Positions 10,801 to 24,500 of a DNA stretch of 64,000 nt are shown piece after piece. Made by a program: the position numbers and the translations under genes. Below the pieces are notes generated by a model. The model was given only the letters and a program-made list of their open reading frames with translations. It had not been told where the DNA came from and did no database searches. Numbering within the stretch: the stretch's first letter is position 1; every line of letters starts with the position of its first letter. The stretch lies in contig NZ_CP015423.1 in assembly GCF_001719045.1 (NCBI RefSeq), forward strand, positions 5,320,001 to 5,384,000, read 5' to 3'. This DNA comes from Paenibacillus polymyxa. GTDB taxonomy: Bacteria > Bacillota > Bacilli > Paenibacillales > Paenibacillaceae.

Positions 10801-12500
10801 CGTTGCCGCAACCGGAGGGCAGCGTGGATTCCGGTGAGGATTACGTAGCAGCCCGTAATGAGGTAGAACGGACGCTAGTGTCCGTGTGGCAATCTGTACT
10901 TGGTATCGAGCATATTGGTGTGCTGGATAACTTTTTCCATCTGGGGGGCGACTCGATTAAGGCCATCCAGGTGTCTTCAAGACTGCTGCAAAATGGTTAC
11001 AAGCTGGAAATGAGAGAGCTGTTCCAGTATCCGACGATTGCTGAGCTGAATGGACGGGTGCAGCGGATGACCCGCGTTTCCGCTCAAGGAGAAGTCAGTG
11101 GAAACGTGGTATTGACACCGATTCAACACTGGTTCATTGAGCAGCAGCCATCCAATCCTGAGCACTATAATCAGGCTCTGATGCTGCACCGTGAGGATCG
11201 TTTGGACGAAACGGCGCTTCATCAGGCACTGCAATGCATTGTCGAGCATCATGACGCTTTGCGCATCGTATTCCGCCAAAATGTGGACGGTGGATATGAA
11301 GTATGGAACCGTGGCGTGCAAGAAGGGGAACTGTACAGCCTCGAAGTGGTTGATTTTACAAATGAGTCTGACTTTGCTCATTTGCTGGAGAACAAAGCCA
11401 GCGAAATTCAAAGCAGTATCCGTTTAGATGAAGGCCCTTTGGTGAAGCTGGGTCTGTTCCGTTGCCCGGATGGAGACCATTTGTTGATAGCGATTCACCA
11501 TTTTGTGGTCGACGGCGTGTCTTGGCGTATTTTGCTGGAGGATTTGGCATCCGGCTATGAGCAGGCTTTACGGGGCGAGTCTGTCCGTTTGCCTAATAAG
11601 ACAGATTCCTTCCGCCTTTGGGCAGACCAGCTGTCCGCTTATGCGAGCAGTAGAGCGTTGGAGAACGAGCGTGCGTATTGGGAGCAGATTGAGCAAGCAG
11701 GGAAGAGTCAGACATCCTTGCCAAAAGATTACACTCGTAAATCTCAGGCCAAGCCACAGCTTCGCGATGATCGGACACTGACAGTGGAGTGGACGGTAGA
11801 AGAAACGGAACAATTCTTGAAACAAGCTCATCGTGCCTACAATACGGAAGCGAACGACCTGTTGCTGACAGCTCTGGGCACCGCAATTCAGGAGTGGGCA
11901 GGCATCCGTCAGGTGCTTGTAAATCTGGAGGGTCACGGACGGGAAGCTATTTTGCCGGATGTGGATATTACGCGTACGGTCGGTTGGTTTACCAGCCAAT
12001 TCCCGGTTGTACTCGATATGGGCGAGGAACAGAATGTGGGACGGCGTGTCAAGAACGTCAAAGAAGGACTGCGCCGTTTGCCGCATAAAGGAATTGGATA
12101 CGGGATTTTGAGATATCTTGCTGACGGGGAAGGGGAAGCCGCTTTTGTCGCCGAGCCGGAAATCAGCTTTAACTATCTCGGACAATTCGATCAGGATTTA
12201 AAGAAAAATGCCTTTCGCATGTCTCCTTATTCCATCGGAGCTTCCATTAGTGACACGTTAACCAAGCGGTATGCTCTGGATATCAACGGCATGATCACGG
12301 ACGGTGCACTGGAACTGACGATCAGCTACAGCAACAAAACGTTCATGAAAAAGTCAATCAAAAAGCTGGCTGATCTGCTTCAGGAGAGCTTGCGTGAGGT
12401 ATTGGCTCACTGTGTGGAAAAAGAGTTTCCAGAGCTGACGCCAAGCGACTTGTCCTTCCAAGGACTGACGGCTGGAGAGCTGGAACATATTGTAGAGCAG
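7851..12500 (+). other. TriD module 1: lipo-initiating C, A(Val), T, E
   Basis: The starter C domain (7851 to about 9170; HHIISDG at 8250-8270) has nothing before it, as in lipopeptide synthetases that take an acyl-CoA directly. A domain about 9190-10820 with pocket code DAFWLGGTFK, the known Val code. It has a long low-complexity insertion (about 9570-9770) just before the YTSGTTG loop. Carrier Ser codon at 10953 (GGDS). The E domain (about 11100-12500) has HHFVVDG at 11496-11516, so D-Val is predicted as the first residue. Confidence 0.88.
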
Positions 12501-15500
12501 ACGGCTGTTGCGGGAGAACTGGAAAATATTTATTCGCTCACACCCATGCAAAAAGGCATCCTGTTCCACGGCTTAATGGAGCCGAAATCCGGGGCGTACT
12601 TTGAGCAGGCGACATTTGATCTGCAAGGCAGCTTTCAAGTGGAGGCTTTTGCCGAAAGCTTAAATCAACTGGTGGATCGCCATCAAATATTCAGAACGAA
12701 TTTTTATAGCGGATGGAATGAGCAGCCTTTACAGGTGGTGTACCGTCACAAACATGCCGGGTTCCGTTTTGAAGATGTGCGTTCACTGGGACAAGGAGAG
12801 CAGGACGCATACATTGCTGGTTTTGCTGAGCATGACAAAGCCGAAGGCTTTAATTTCAGCTCAGGCGAGCTGATGCGGGTGTCTATTTTGCGTACAGGCG
12901 AGGAATCGTACCGTTTTGTGTGGAGCTTCCACCATATTTTGATGGACGGCTGGTGCTTGTTCCTAGTTGTGGGGGAAGCATTTAATACGTACTTTGCCAT
13001 CCTCGAAGACCACAAGCCGGAGCTTGCCCCGGTAACGCCATACAGCGAATATATTGAATGGCTGGAGCGGCAGGACAAAGCAGAGGCTGAACGGTTCTGG
13101 AGTGATTATTTTGCTGGTTTCGAGCAGCAGACGGTATTGCCGCAGGCAAAACAGCTGGACGGTCACGCTAAAGAATATGAAGCGGACAAACTTTCGTTTA
13201 CACTGGACCGCGAAGTGACGGAACGGATGAACAAGCTGGTTAAGCAAAAGCAAGTGACGGTCAATACACTTCTACAAGCAGCGTGGGGCGTTGTGCTGCA
13301 ACGGTATAACAACAGTCGGGATGTTGTATTTGGCAGTGTCGTATCCGGCAGATCAGCGGATATTCCGGGCATCGATAAAATGATTGGTTTGTTCATTAAC
13401 ACGGTTCCTGTACGGATTCACAGTGAGAAAGATATGACGTTTGCTGCGTTAATGAAGCAGATACAGGAGCAGGCACTGGCTTCCCGAGCCTATGAAACCT
13501 ATCCGTTATATGAAATTCAGGCCCTGACAGAGCAAAAACAGGACCTGGTGAACCATATTATGGTGTTTGAAAACTACCCAGTGGAACAGCGCATGGAGCA
13601 CATGGGTAGCCGTGGTACGAATGGTTTTACGATTGCCAATGCTTCAATGTCAGAGCAAACGAACTATGATTTTAATATTACAGTGGTGCCAGGCGATGAA
13701 ATGGATATTCATTTGGAATTCAACGCGCTGGTGTTTGAACGTGCAACTGTCGAGCAATTCCGTGAGCACTGGCTGCGTGTGATAGAAGAAGCAATTCACA
13801 AACCGCATGCGCTGGTAGATGAGCTGGAGCTAGTGACTGCTTCGGAAAAAGCGAAAATCATCGACGGTTTTGGATCAGTAGGCGTATCTGCATGGAGTGA
13901 TGAAAAGCAATCAGAAGGGTTGTTCCACGCCTATGTGGAAGAACAAGCGCAGCTTGCACCGGATCACGTGGCAGTTGTATACGAGGAGCGGCAGCTTACA
14001 TACCGTGAGCTGAACGAGCGTGGGAACCAACTTGCTCGTAGATTGCGGAATGAAGGCATTGGGCGCGAATCCATTGTTGGTATTTTGAGCGAGCGTTCGG
14101 TGGACATGCTGGTCGGCGTATTGGCAGTATGGAAAGCCGGCGGGGCATATGTACCGTTAGATGCGGATTATCCGTCCGAACGTATCCGCTTTATGCTGGA
14201 GGACAGCGGCGCGACAGTGCTGCTGACGCAAATCGGCTTGCAGGAGCGCGCGCAGGCATGGCTGGAGGAAAGCCGACAGACTTTGGCCGGAGGGCAGTCT
14301 GAGGGCGAGCTGGAAACGGCGGTTAGCATTGAAACGATGGAAAGAGACAGCCTTAATGAGGGATTAATCTTGAAATCAGATTCGTCATTTAATAGCGAAG
14401 CAGTATCCGAATCCGCAGCGAACTTGCGTCTGCACACCGTACTGGCGCTGGACGATGAGTCGCTGTACATCGGGGATGCCACGGATGTGGAACCTATCAA
14501 TGAGCCGCAGGATCTGGCATATGTTATCTATACGTCCGGGACAACGGGACGCCCGAAAGGGGTCATGATCGAGCATCACAGTTTGGTAAACACAGCCGCG
14601 GCATACCGCCGGGATTACCGTTTGAACCAGTTCCCGGTACGATTGCTGCAACTGGCAAGTTTCTCCTTCGACGTGTTTGTCGGCGATATCGCGCGGGCGC
14701 TCTATAACGGTGGCACGATGGTCATCTGCCCGAAAGACGACCGGATTGACCCAAGCCGTCTGTACGGCTGGATTCACGACTATCAGATTACGGTGTTCGA
14801 ATCCACACCGGCTTTAATCGTACCGTTCATGCAGCATGTACATGAACAGGGACTGGACATGAGCAGTCTGGAACTGCTGATCACCAGCTCGGACAGCTGC
14901 AGCGTGACGGATTATCGGGTGCTGCAAGAACGGTTTGGCGCGGATGTTCGTATTATGAACAGCTACGGCGTCACGGAAGCGGCGATTGACTCCAGCTTCT
15001 ACGACGAAGAACTGTCGAAGCTGCCAAGTAGCGGCAATGTACCGATTGGTCAGGCGTGGCTGAACGCACGGTTTTACATCTTGGACAGCCAGTTGAATCC
15101 GGTGCCGATCGGCGTACTGGGCGAGCTGTGCATTGGCGGTGCCGGGGTGGCACGAGGCTACCTGAATCGTGCGGGCCTGACGGCCGAGAAGTTCGTGGCA
15201 AACCCGTACGTACCGGGTGAACGATTGTACCGCACAGGTGACCTCGCGCGGTGGATGCCGGACGGCAATGTGGACTTTATCGGCCGGATGGACTATCAGG
15301 TCAAAATCCGGGGATATCGGATCGAGCTAGGCGAGATTGAAACGGCGATCCAGCGGGTGCCGGGTGTGCGTCAAGCGGTAGTCATCGACCGGACGGATGA
15401 GCGTGGGCACAAGTACTTGTGCGGATACATTACGGGTGAAGACGAGCTGCGGATCGAGGAAGTACAGGCCAAGCTGGAAGCCGGACTGCCAGCACATATG

Positions 15501-18500
15501 GTACCTGCACGCTTGATGCGTCTGGAGGCGATCCCACTGACGAGCAACGGCAAAATCGACCGCAAGGCCTTACCGGAACCAGAAGGCAGCATCCTTACGG
15601 GAGTGGCCTATGTGGCACCGCGTACCACGGTAGAACAGGTTTTAGCTTCAGTATGGGCCGGGGTGCTGGGTGTCGAAACGGTAGGCACGCAGGATAACTT
15701 CTTTGAACTGGGCGGCGATTCGATTAAAGCGCTGCAAGTATCCTCCCGATTGCTGCAAGCAGGTTATCGACTGGACATGAAGGACCTCTTCAGCAATCCG
15801 ACGGTAGCGTCACTCAGTCCTTTACTTCGTACAGATGGCAAGATGGCCAGTCAGGAAGAAGTCGTAGGCCAGGTGGAACTGACACCCATTCAGCGGTGGT
15901 TCTTCGAGCAGCAGCCGGTAGACCTGCACCACAGCAACCAGGCGATGATGCTGTATCGAGCTGGGCGCTTTGACATAGAAGCGCTGCGCCGTACGATGGA
16001 ACGTATTGTCCAGCATCATGACGCATTGCGCACTGTATTCCGTGAGACGGAGCAGGGTTATGTCGCTTGGAACCGCAGTGTGGAGGAAGGCGAGCTATAC
16101 ACGCTGGACATTGTAGATTTTAGAGGAATAGAGGACGAATCTGCCGCTGTAGAAGCCAAGGCGAGTGAAATTCAAGCCGGCATTCATTTGAGCGAGGGTC
16201 CGCTTGTGAAGCTTGGTCTGTTCCACTGCGCTGAGGGCGATCATTTGCTAATCGTGATTCATCATTTGGTTGTGGACGGCGTATCGTGGCGTATTTTACT
16301 GGAGGATTTGGCATCCGGTTATGAGCAGGCCGTTGCAGGTCAAACAGGCACAGCTATTCGACTGCCGCATAAAACAGATTCTTTCCAGGTATGGGCCAAA
16401 CAGCTGTCAGCCTACGCGAATCGTGCGACGATGGAGCGGGAGCTTGCCTACTGGCAGCATATCGAACAAGCAGAAGCCAGTCTCGCGAAGCCTTTGCCGA
16501 AGGATTTTGCCAATGACAATGCACGGCTCGGAGACAGTGAGGTTGTCACTGTGCGCTGGACGAAGCAGGAAACCGAGCAGTTGCTCAAACAAGCTCATCG
16601 CGCGTACAACACGGAAATGAATGACCTGTTGCTGGCTGCGCTCGGAAAAGCCGTCTATGACTGGTCTGGTTCTGAACGGGTGTTAGTCAACCTGGAGGGC
16701 CATGGACGGGAAGCTATTGTACCGGATGTGGATATTACGCGCACGGTCGGTTGGTTTACGAGCCAGTTCCCGGTTGTACTGGATGGAAGTCTGGGACAAG
16801 GAGGAAATACGGCTCGTCTGATCAAACGGATTAAGGAAGGGCTGCGTCATATTCCGCAAAAAGGCATCGGTTATGGTATTTTGCGCTACCTGTCAGATAT
16901 GAATGTGCTGGAAAAAGCAGGCGTGCAGTTACAGGCGCAGCCTGAGATCAGTTTTAACTATTTAGGCCAATTCGATCAGGATTATAAAGGCAACGATCTG
17001 GAGCCTTCCTCCTATTCCATCGGTGTACCAGTTAGCACGAACGCGGCTATGGATTTTGCACTAGATATCAATGGATTAATCGAGGATGGGGAGCTGATGT
17101 TCACGATTCGCTACGGCACAACGCAGTTCCGTCATGACACGATTGCACGGCTGGGAGAGCTGCTAGCATCCGGCTTGCGTGAAGTCATTCATCATTGTGT
17201 AGCCCAAAAGAGAACGGTGTTGACCCCAAGTGATGTCTTGTTAAAACATGTAACGCTGGACGAGCTGGAGCAATTGGTGAAAGATACACAAGATATGGGT
17301 GAACTAGAAAATGTGTATGCTTTGACGCCGATGCAAAAGGGTATGCTCTTCTTCAGTCTAATGGATGAGAGTTCGGCAGCTTACTTTGAGCAGGCCACCT
17401 TTGAATTGAATGGACGGTTTGATGTGGTTACTTTCGGTAAGAGCTTTGATCTGCTCGTACAGCGTCATGAGGCATTGCGGACGAACTTTATCAACTCCTG
17501 GAAGGATGAGCCTGTACAGGTCGTCTTCCGTAATCGTAGCGGGCAATTATATTATGAAGACTTGCGCGGACTAGAAAAAGAGGAACGAGAAGCTCGTGTT
17601 GAAGCTTTTGTCATCGAGGATAAAGCGAAAGGATTCAATCTCACAGAGGATGCACTCATTCGTATTTCGATCCTGCAAACCGGGGATGAAACGTACCACT
17701 TTGTTTGGAGCTTCCATCATATTTTGATGGATGGCTGGTGCTTGTCCTTTATGACACAGGAGGTATTCGGCAGCTATCTGGCACTGCGCGCGGGTCATAA
17801 ACCCGTACTGGAGCCTGTTACGCCGTTCAGTCGATTTATTGAATGGCTGGAACGTCAGGACCGTGAGGCGGCCCTGCAGTACTGGAGCAGATATCTGGAA
17901 GATTATGAGCAGCAAATTACGCTCCCGCAGCAAAAAATACAGCCTAAATCGATGCACACCGGGGAATATGTTGCTGAAGATCTGGATTGCGAATTTCAGC
18001 CAGAGCTGGTTGCCCAGATCGAACAAGTGGCGAAGCAAAATCAGGTGACGATCAATACGCTGATTCAGACGGTATGGGGCGTCTTGTTGCAAAAATATAA
18101 TAATAGTTCGGATGTTGTGTTCGGCAGCGTTGTGTCCGGTCGCCCAGGGGATATTCCAGGTGTGGAGCACATGATTGGGCTATTCATTAACACGATTCCA
18201 GTGCGCGTGCAGTCTGAACAAGGTGAAACCTTTGTCGAGCTGATGAAACGAACACAGCGGCAGGCGCTGGCTTCCAATGCCTACGATGCGTTCCCGCTGT
18301 ATGAAATTCAAGCACTGACCGAGCAGAAACAGGATTTAATCAATCATATTATGATATTTGAAAATTATCCGGTGGAGCAGCAGGTAGAGCAGTTGGGCAG
18401 TGATGGACAGGATAAATTTACGATTTCGAACGTGGTGTCTACAGAGGAAACCAACTATGATCTGAACGTCGTCGTTATGCCGGGTGAAGGCATCAAGATT

Positions 18501-21500
18501 CGTTTTATGTATAACACGCTCAGCTTTGATCAAGCAGGTATTGAGCGTCTGTATGGGCATTTTGCACGCCTGCTGGAGCAAATTTCGCTCAATCCGCATG
18601 TTCGTGTTGAAGAACTGGAACTACTCACAGCGGCGGAAAAGCAGCAGATTACAGCGGCATTTAATGATACCGCTTGTGCTTTTCCGTCTCATCAGACGAT
18701 CCATCAGCTGTTCGAGGAGCAGGTAGAATATACGCCAGATCAGGTGGCATTGGTATTTGGACATCAGAGTCTGACTTATCGGGAACTGAATGAACGGGCA
18801 AATTCATTGGCCCGAATGCTTCAAGCACAAGGAGTAGGACCTGACAAACTGGTCGGTCTGATGGTACAGCGTTCAGTGGAAATGATCGTAGGTCTCCTGG
18901 CTGTTCTAAAAGCAGGTGGTGCTTATGTGCCGATTGATCCCGAATTTCCGTCCTCTCGTATTGCCTACATGCTGGAAGATAGCGAGGCCACAGTGCTTCT
19001 GACCAGTCGTGATCTGTTGGAAGAGCATCATTGCAACGCCAATGCCATATTTCTTGAGGATGCAGCCTTGTATCAGGGAGAGAGCAGCAATCTGGAGGCG
19101 ATTGCCCGCCCAGAGCATTTGGCTTATGTCATCTATACGTCTGGTTCGACTGGAAATCCGAAAGGAGTTATGCTCCAGCATCGCTCGGTCCTCAACTTTA
19201 TTACCGGGATGCGTGAAGTCATTGACTTTGAAGCGAGCCAAACCATTTTGTCACTGACGACTATTTCATTTGATATTTTCGTCTTGGAAACCATCTTGCC
19301 CTTGTTGGGTGGAATGACGGTGGTGCTTGGCGACAGCCAGCATCAGGTGAATCCGCAGGCGCTGGGTGAATTGATTGCACATCATCATATTGAGATGTTG
19401 CAAATGACCCCATCCCGGTTACAAATGCTGCTGGGTCATGAAGCAGGTTCCCGCACACTGCAAAGCGTGAAGGCCATTATGGTCGGGGGCGAAGCCCTTC
19501 CGTCCAAGCTGCTCGCAGCACTGCAAGAAATAAAAGGTCCTCGCATTTATAACATGTACGGACCTACAGAAACGACGGTGTGGTCGACCGTGCAGGAACT
19601 GACCCATGCGGAGCACATTAATATTGGACGTCCTATTGCGAATACCCAAATCTATATCATGAATGCGAATGGAGAATTGCAGCCCGTCGGCGTACCGGGT
19701 GAGTTATGTATTGCAGGGGAAGGATTGGCCCGTGGGTATTGGAAACGTGAAGAACTGACGGCCGAGAAATTTGTGAATAATCCGTTTGCTGATGACAAGT
19801 CAGACCATGAGCGGATGTATCGTACAGGCGATTTGGCAAGATGGATGCCGGACGGCAACATTGAATATTTGGGTCGGATGGACCATCAGGTGAAAATCAG
19901 AGGTTACCGGATCGAACTGGGCGAGATCGAATCGCAGCTGCTGCAGGTGGAATCGGTACAAGAAGCGGTCATCATGGCACGTACGGACGAAACGGGCCAA
20001 ACACAGCTCGTGGCGTACTACGTGGCGAGTCAAGAGCTTGGAGCGGGTGAACTGAGACAGGAGCTGGGACAAGAGCTACCAAGCTATATGGTGCCGTCGT
20101 ATTTCATCTGGTTGGAGCAGATGCCGCTGACACCGAATGGTAAAATCGACCGCAAGTCCCTGCCAGCACCAGAAGGCAGTCTGCAAAGCGGTGCGGATTA
20201 TGCAGCGCCACGCACTGTAACAGAACGAGCACTCGTAGCGATCTGGCAGTCCGTCCTGGGCGTGCCAACCGTCGGTATTTTAGACAATTTCTTTGACCTG
20301 GGCGGCGATTCGATCAAGGCGATTCAAATCGTGTCTCGTGCGTTCCAGGCAGGCTACAAGCTGGACATGAAGGATTTGTTCCGCTATCCCATCGTCGCAA
20401 CGCTGGCACCGCATATGCACGAGGTCAGTCGTATGGCAGATCAGGGAGAAGTGAGCGGAGAAACGGCGTTGCTTCCGATCCAGCATGGGTTCTTTGCGCA
20501 GGCCCAAGTGGATGCGCATCACTTTAATCAGGCCGTTATCCTGCACCGGGAGCAGGGCTTTGACGAAGCTGCTCTGCGTCAGGCGCTTGGCAAACTAGCA
20601 GAGCACCATGATGCTCTGCGGATGGTGTTCAGCAAGACCGAGCAAGGCTATAAAGCATGGAACCGCGGAATACAGGAAGGCGAGCTGTATCATCTGGACG
20701 TGCTGGACTTTAGGGATTTGACGGATGAAGCCATGCTCAGCGCGGCAATTGAGGCGAAAGCCAATGAAATTCAAAGCAGCATCCAACTGCAAGAAGGACC
20801 GCTGTTAAAGGCGGGTTTGTTCCACTGTGCAGATGGGGACCATCTCCTGATGGCGATTCACCATTTGGTCGTGGACGGGGTATCCTGGCGTATCTTGTTT
20901 GAGGATTTGGCTACTGCCTATGAACAGGCTGTTCATCAGGAAGTGCTTCAGCTGCCGGACAAAACGGATTCATTCCGTTCCTGGTCACAAAAACTTTCCA
21001 CCTATGCGAATAGCGCAGCCATGGACAGTGAACACGCCTATTGGGAGCAATGGAACGCAGCCGCTTGGGCTGACCAAGTACGTTTGCCTGAGGATCAAGC
21101 GCAGGCTGAGCCCTTTACCTTGGCTGACACGGATACAGTGGTCGTCCAGCTTACGGAGGAAGAGACATCAAAATTATTGAAGCAAGCACACCGCGCATAT
21201 AACACGGAAGTGAACGATCTGCTTCTGACTGCTTTGGGCATGATGCTGTACACGTGGACGGGTCATGAACGCAGTCTGATTAATTTAGAGGGACACGGGC
21301 GTGAGAACACTTTGCCGGATACGGACATTTCTCGTACGGTAGGCTGGTTTACGAGTCCATATCCGGTATTGCTGGACGTTGGTTGTGATCCCGCTTGGTC
21401 GGAACGCATCAAACAGGTCAAAGAGAGTCTGCGCCATATTCCGAATAAAGGAATGGGCTACGGAATCTGGAGATATTTGAGTGAATCCAGCCAAGTCGCC

Positions 21501-24500
21501 AGTCAGCAAGCAAATACACTGAATCCTGGTCAACAGCAAGCTTTTGCCGAGCCACAAGTAAGCTTTAACTATCTCGGACAGCTGGATCAGGACTTGCCAA
21601 ACAGCGGTATGCGTAGGTCTCCTTACTCAATTGGATCGGTCGTTAGTGACCGGACGAAGATGAAATATGCGCTCGATGTGAGCGGGATCGTAACGAACGG
21701 CATCCTGGAACTGGACATTCGGTATAACGGCAAAGCCTTCCGTAAGGACACCGTCCACATGCTAGCCAATCTGCTGAAATCCAATCTGCTTGAAATGATC
21801 GAGCATTGTGTCACACGGGAGCGGACCGAATTGACTCCAAGTGATGTGCTGTTTAAAGGTCTGACAATGGAGCAATTAGATACGATTAAGGAGCAGACCA
21901 AGACGGTTGGGGAATTGGAAAATGTGTACCCGTTGACCCCTATGCAAAAGGGGATGCTGTTCCATAGTTTGATGAATGCAGAAACAGGCGTGTATTTTGA
22001 GCAGGCAACCTTTGATCTAGAGGGCCACTTTGAACCATCCCTATTCGAGGAAAGTTTGAAGCTGCTGGTTAGCCGGCATGCTATATTACGGACGAATTTC
22101 TACAGCGGCTGGTATGGTCAACCGTTGCAGATTGTCTATCGTCATAAAAATCCGAGCTTCCGTTATGAGGATGTCAGAGGGCGCGAACACGCTGTAGCTG
22201 AATTTGTGGCCCAGGATAAAGCTCGAGGCTTTGATCTAAGCAAGGATGCGCTCATGCGCGTAGCCGTCTTCCGCACGGGTGATCGCTCCTACCGTTTTGT
22301 ATGGAGCTTCCATCATATTGTGATGGACGGCTGGTGCCTGTCCCTGATGACGGACGAAGTGTTTGGGGCATATGTTTCCTTGCTGGAGCACAAACAGCCA
22401 GAGCTCGCACCTGTCAAGCCCTATAGTGATTATATCGAATGGCTGGAACAACAGGATGCGCAGGAAGCAACCCGTTATTGGAGTGACTATTTGGCAGGTT
22501 TTGAGCAGCAAACCTTGTTGCCTGGTGAGAACGCACAAGCTTCTGTCGTCGCACGGGATGAAGAATCAGACGGAAGTGGTGAAAGTTCAAATGCCGGCTA
22601 TGTTTCGGAAAAGCTGCCCTTTAGGTTGGGTAAAGAACGGACTGCGGCATTAAACCAAATGGCCAAGCAACAACATGTCACGATTAACACACTGCTGCAA
22701 AGTGTGTGGGGTGTTATTTTACAGCAATACAATAATAATCAGGATGTTGTGTTTGGTGGTGTGGTATCCGGTCGTCCGGCAGACCTTCCAGGCGTGGAGA
22801 ACATGATCGGATTGTTTATCAATACCATACCGGTGCGGATTCAAAGTGAATGGAATGCTACATTTGCTGAAGTATTGCAGCGCACCCAGGAACAGGCTTT
22901 GGCCTCCAGTGTCTATGATACGTTCCCGCTATACGATATCCAGGCACTGACTGAACAAAAACAAGACCTAGTTCATCACATAATGGTCTTTGAAAACTAC
23001 CCGATCGGGCAGCAGATGAAGCAGATGGGCGGTTCTGACGTGACAAGGTCACAGACGGACTTCTCGATTGCCAATGTGGCACTTGCCGAGCAAACCAACT
23101 ACGATTTTAACCTGATTGTCGTGCCTGACGAGGATATCTCTATCCTGCTTGAATACAATGCGCTCGTGTATAGCCGGTCTGCCATGGAGCGTATCCAGGG
23201 CCATATCGACCATGTCATCGGACAAATTGTGGACAATCCGCATATCCGAGTGAATGAGTTGGAATTGGTGACACCGCAAGAACAGGCACAGCTCGTTCAG
23301 GTCTGGGGGAATACGGCGGCAGCCTATCCGCAGGATCAAACGCTAAGTGCACTGTTCGAGCAGCAGGCAGCGAAAACACCGGATCAGGTGGCAGTGTTGT
23401 GCGGATCGGAATCGTTGACCTACGCGGAGTTGAATGAGCGCGCGAACCGTTTAGCTCGGACGCTGCGTGCGGAAGGTGTTGAACCGGATCAGCCCGTGGG
23501 CATTTTGGTTCAGCGTTCGCTGGACATGATCGTAGGCATTTATGCGATCCTCAAAGCAGGCGGAGCTTATGTACCCATCGATCCAGAATATCCGGCGGAT
23601 CGCATCCGCTTTATGCTGGAGGACTCGGGCGCGAAGCTGGTACTGACGCAGTCGCATCTGGCAGAGCAAGCCTCACTGAGTTTCAACGGCCAGGTGCTGG
23701 TGTTGGATCGCGAGGACCTCTACCACGAAAACGGTTCGAATCTGGAGCCACTGGCTGGCCCGCATCATGTAGCCTATGTCATCTACACCTCCGGCTCCAC
23801 CGGGAAACCGAAGGGCGTGATGGTGGAGCACCATTCCGTGCTGAACCGGATTTTGTGGATGCATGATCGATACGGCTTGAGTGCGGAAGATACCATTCTG
23901 CAAAAGACCGCCTTCACGTTTGACGTATCGGTGTGGGAGCTGTTCTGGTGGTCGCTGGTCGGCTCGAAGGTGAGCTTGTTGCCCTTGGGCGGGGAAAAGA
24001 ACCCGGAAGACATCGTCGATACGATTGCCCGCGATGGCGTGAGTACAATGCACTTTGTACCTGCGATGCTGCATGCGTTCCTAGAATATGTGGAGCAGCA
24101 GCCACAGGAAGTGATGCAAGCGAAGCTGGGCACGCTGCGCCACGTATTTGCCAGCGGCGAAGCGTTGCCGCCACAACATGTGGCCCGGTTCCAGCGGCTC
24201 GTGTCGAACCTGGTCGGAGCGAAACTGATCAACCTGTATGGACCAACCGAAGCGACGGTGGACGTATCGTACTTCGATTGCGAGCCTAATGAAACCTATT
24301 CAGTCATTCCAATCGGAAAACCGATCCAAAATATTCGTCTGTACATCGTGAAGGAAGGTACGGAGCAATTGCAGCCGATCGGGGTTGCAGGAGAACTGTG
24401 CATCGGCGGTGTCGGGGTAGCCCGCGGCTATCTGAATCGTCCAGAGCTGACGGCCGAGAAATTTGTGAAAGACCCGTTTGCCGAAGACGAAGCCGGCTAT

